Shown here one piece after another: positions 6,949 to 7,247 of a stretch of 7,247 bases of DNA. The notes below the pieces were generated by a model. That model was not told the origin of the DNA. It searched no databases and saw nothing but the letters and a program-made list of their open reading frames with translations. The stretch lies in NCBI GenBank assembly GCA_002049945.1, contig MVCT01000114.1, positions 1 to 7,247 of the forward strand, written 5' to 3'. The stretch comes from Candidatus Cloacimonas sp. 4484_140 (GTDB lineage: Bacteria; Cloacimonadota; Cloacimonadia; JGIOTU-2). Each line of letters begins with the position of its first letter. The first letter of the stretch is position 1. The translations under genes and the position numbers were made by a program.

Positions 6949-7028
6949 TTAAGTCAAGTCTCCGCAAGCGGATTCTTAACTCAAGTTTTGATCGGACTTG
7001 ACTTAAAAGCGAAGCGTTGAGTTAAGAA
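6949..7028. repeat. Two interleaved perfect 12-bp inverted repeats, unit 3
   Basis: Four 12-base arms in order A, B, A', B'. A is TTAAGTCAAGTC (6949-6960), B is TTCTTAACTCAA (6973-6984), A' is GACTTGACTTAA (6995-7006) and B' is TTGAGTTAAGAA (7017-7028). A pairs perfectly with A' and B with B', but the order is crossed, so both cannot form in one simple hairpin. A and B are also near-complementary (8 of 10 in the core), as are A' and B' (10 of 10 allowing two G-U), so two side-by-side hairpins are an alternative. A and B are separated by the 12-base palindrome TCCGCAAGCGGA, and A' and B' by the 10-base direct repeat AAGCGAAGCG. Confidence 0.8.
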
Positions 7029-7040
7029 CGACTGGGTGAC

Positions 7041-7069
7041 AAAAAAGGGGCTGAACTGTTCAGCCCTTT
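7041..7069. terminator. Strong terminator-like hairpin, best on the minus strand
   Basis: GGGCTGAA (7048-7055) pairs perfectly with TTCAGCCC (7059-7066) around the three-base loop CTG. On the minus strand the stem is followed by a run of six T (complement of 7041-7046), a good terminator for a leftward transcript entering from the right. On the plus strand only TTT follows (7067-7069), so it could end gcvT transcription but more weakly. It is probably bidirectional between converging units. Confidence 0.7.
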
Positions 7070-7081
7070 AAATTATATGCA

Positions 7082-7139
7082 TTCCCAACGAGGGAACAGT
7101 TAAATTTGCTTTGCATTTAACGTCCTAAAGCTTTGGGAA
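7082..7139. repeat. Nested interrupted hairpin, unit 4
   Basis: Three stems nest inside one another. The outer is TTCCCAA/TTGGGAA (7082-7088 with 7133-7139), the middle AGGG/TCCT (7091-7094 with 7123-7126, one G-U), and the inner GTTAAAT/ATTTAAC (7099-7105 with 7115-7121) with a nine-base loop. A local TTCCC-AACGA-GGGAA hairpin (7082-7096) competes with the outer stem. Its role is unknown; it may be another dispersed palindrome. Confidence 0.55.
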
Positions 7140-7247
7140 AGTGAATGTTTTTTGTTGTTTAAAGTTTAGTTCATATGACCATAGGAGAAATTGGAAAATC
7201 AGGATTTTTTTCTTGATTTCTTCTGTTCTGCCATTCACAATTAAATT

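Larger units (their letters stand above)
6743..7247. other. Gene-free region rich in inverted repeats
   Basis: 505 bases after gcvT with no convincing coding sequence on either strand. From 6835 to 7139 the stretch is mostly paired sequence: five separate hairpin-forming units, listed individually. Many arms are variants of TTAAGT or TTAAAT and their complements. The last 100 bases are AT-rich; a minus-strand frame is open from the right edge to a TAG at 7125-7127, which may be chance. Confidence 0.6.

Noticed and set aside
7175..7216. Small plus-strand ORF starting at ATG 7175 (MTIGEIGKSGFFS)
   Set aside because: Only 13 codons, with no Shine-Dalgarno sequence at proper spacing; nothing supports translation.

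Overview
The window is bacterial: compact + strand genes, good Shine-Dalgarno sites, few gaps and a rather low GC content. All five recognisable genes run left to right and encode amino-acid and central metabolism. Split saccharopine-pathway genes, glycine cleavage and palindromic intergenic repeats would fit an amino-acid-fermenting member of the FCB/Cloacimonadota type. That placement is a guess from gene content and texture; no marker gene is present.

Layout. Positions 106-3886 hold a probable lysine/ornithine unit: an ornithine-aminotransferase-like gene, then (2 nt later) lysine-ketoglutarate reductase, then (after about 110 nt) saccharopine dehydrogenase, closed by a clear intrinsic terminator at 3915-3944. 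Positions 3945-4158 are intergenic, with a three-armed palindromic repeat and a possible promoter. A pyruvate kinase gene lacking its usual N-terminus follows (4159-5484), then gcvT, the glycine-cleavage aminomethyltransferase (5642-6742). The last 505 bases (6743-7247) carry no convincing gene but are packed with inverted repeats and one strong terminator-like hairpin.

How the genes work together. The reductase and saccharopine dehydrogenase form the two-step route from lysine plus 2-oxoglutarate to aminoadipate semialdehyde plus glutamate, which eukaryotes carry out with one fused protein. The aminotransferase beside them would make glutamate and glutamate semialdehyde from ornithine and 2-oxoglutarate, so all three share the 2-oxoglutarate/glutamate pair. 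Pyruvate kinase and GcvT are separate central-metabolism functions.

Most notable points. (1) The aminotransferase frame is intact but has lost about 70 internal residues that carry much of the cofactor and substrate site. (2) The pyruvate kinase lacks the first strand of its barrel, and that sequence is not in the upstream DNA in any + strand frame. It also has the residue pattern of potassium-independent enzymes. (3) Downstream of gcvT there is an array of inverted repeats, including two perfect 12-bp pairs in interleaved order and a 58-nt hairpin whose ends fit the integron attC core consensus. No wholly new gene system was identified.
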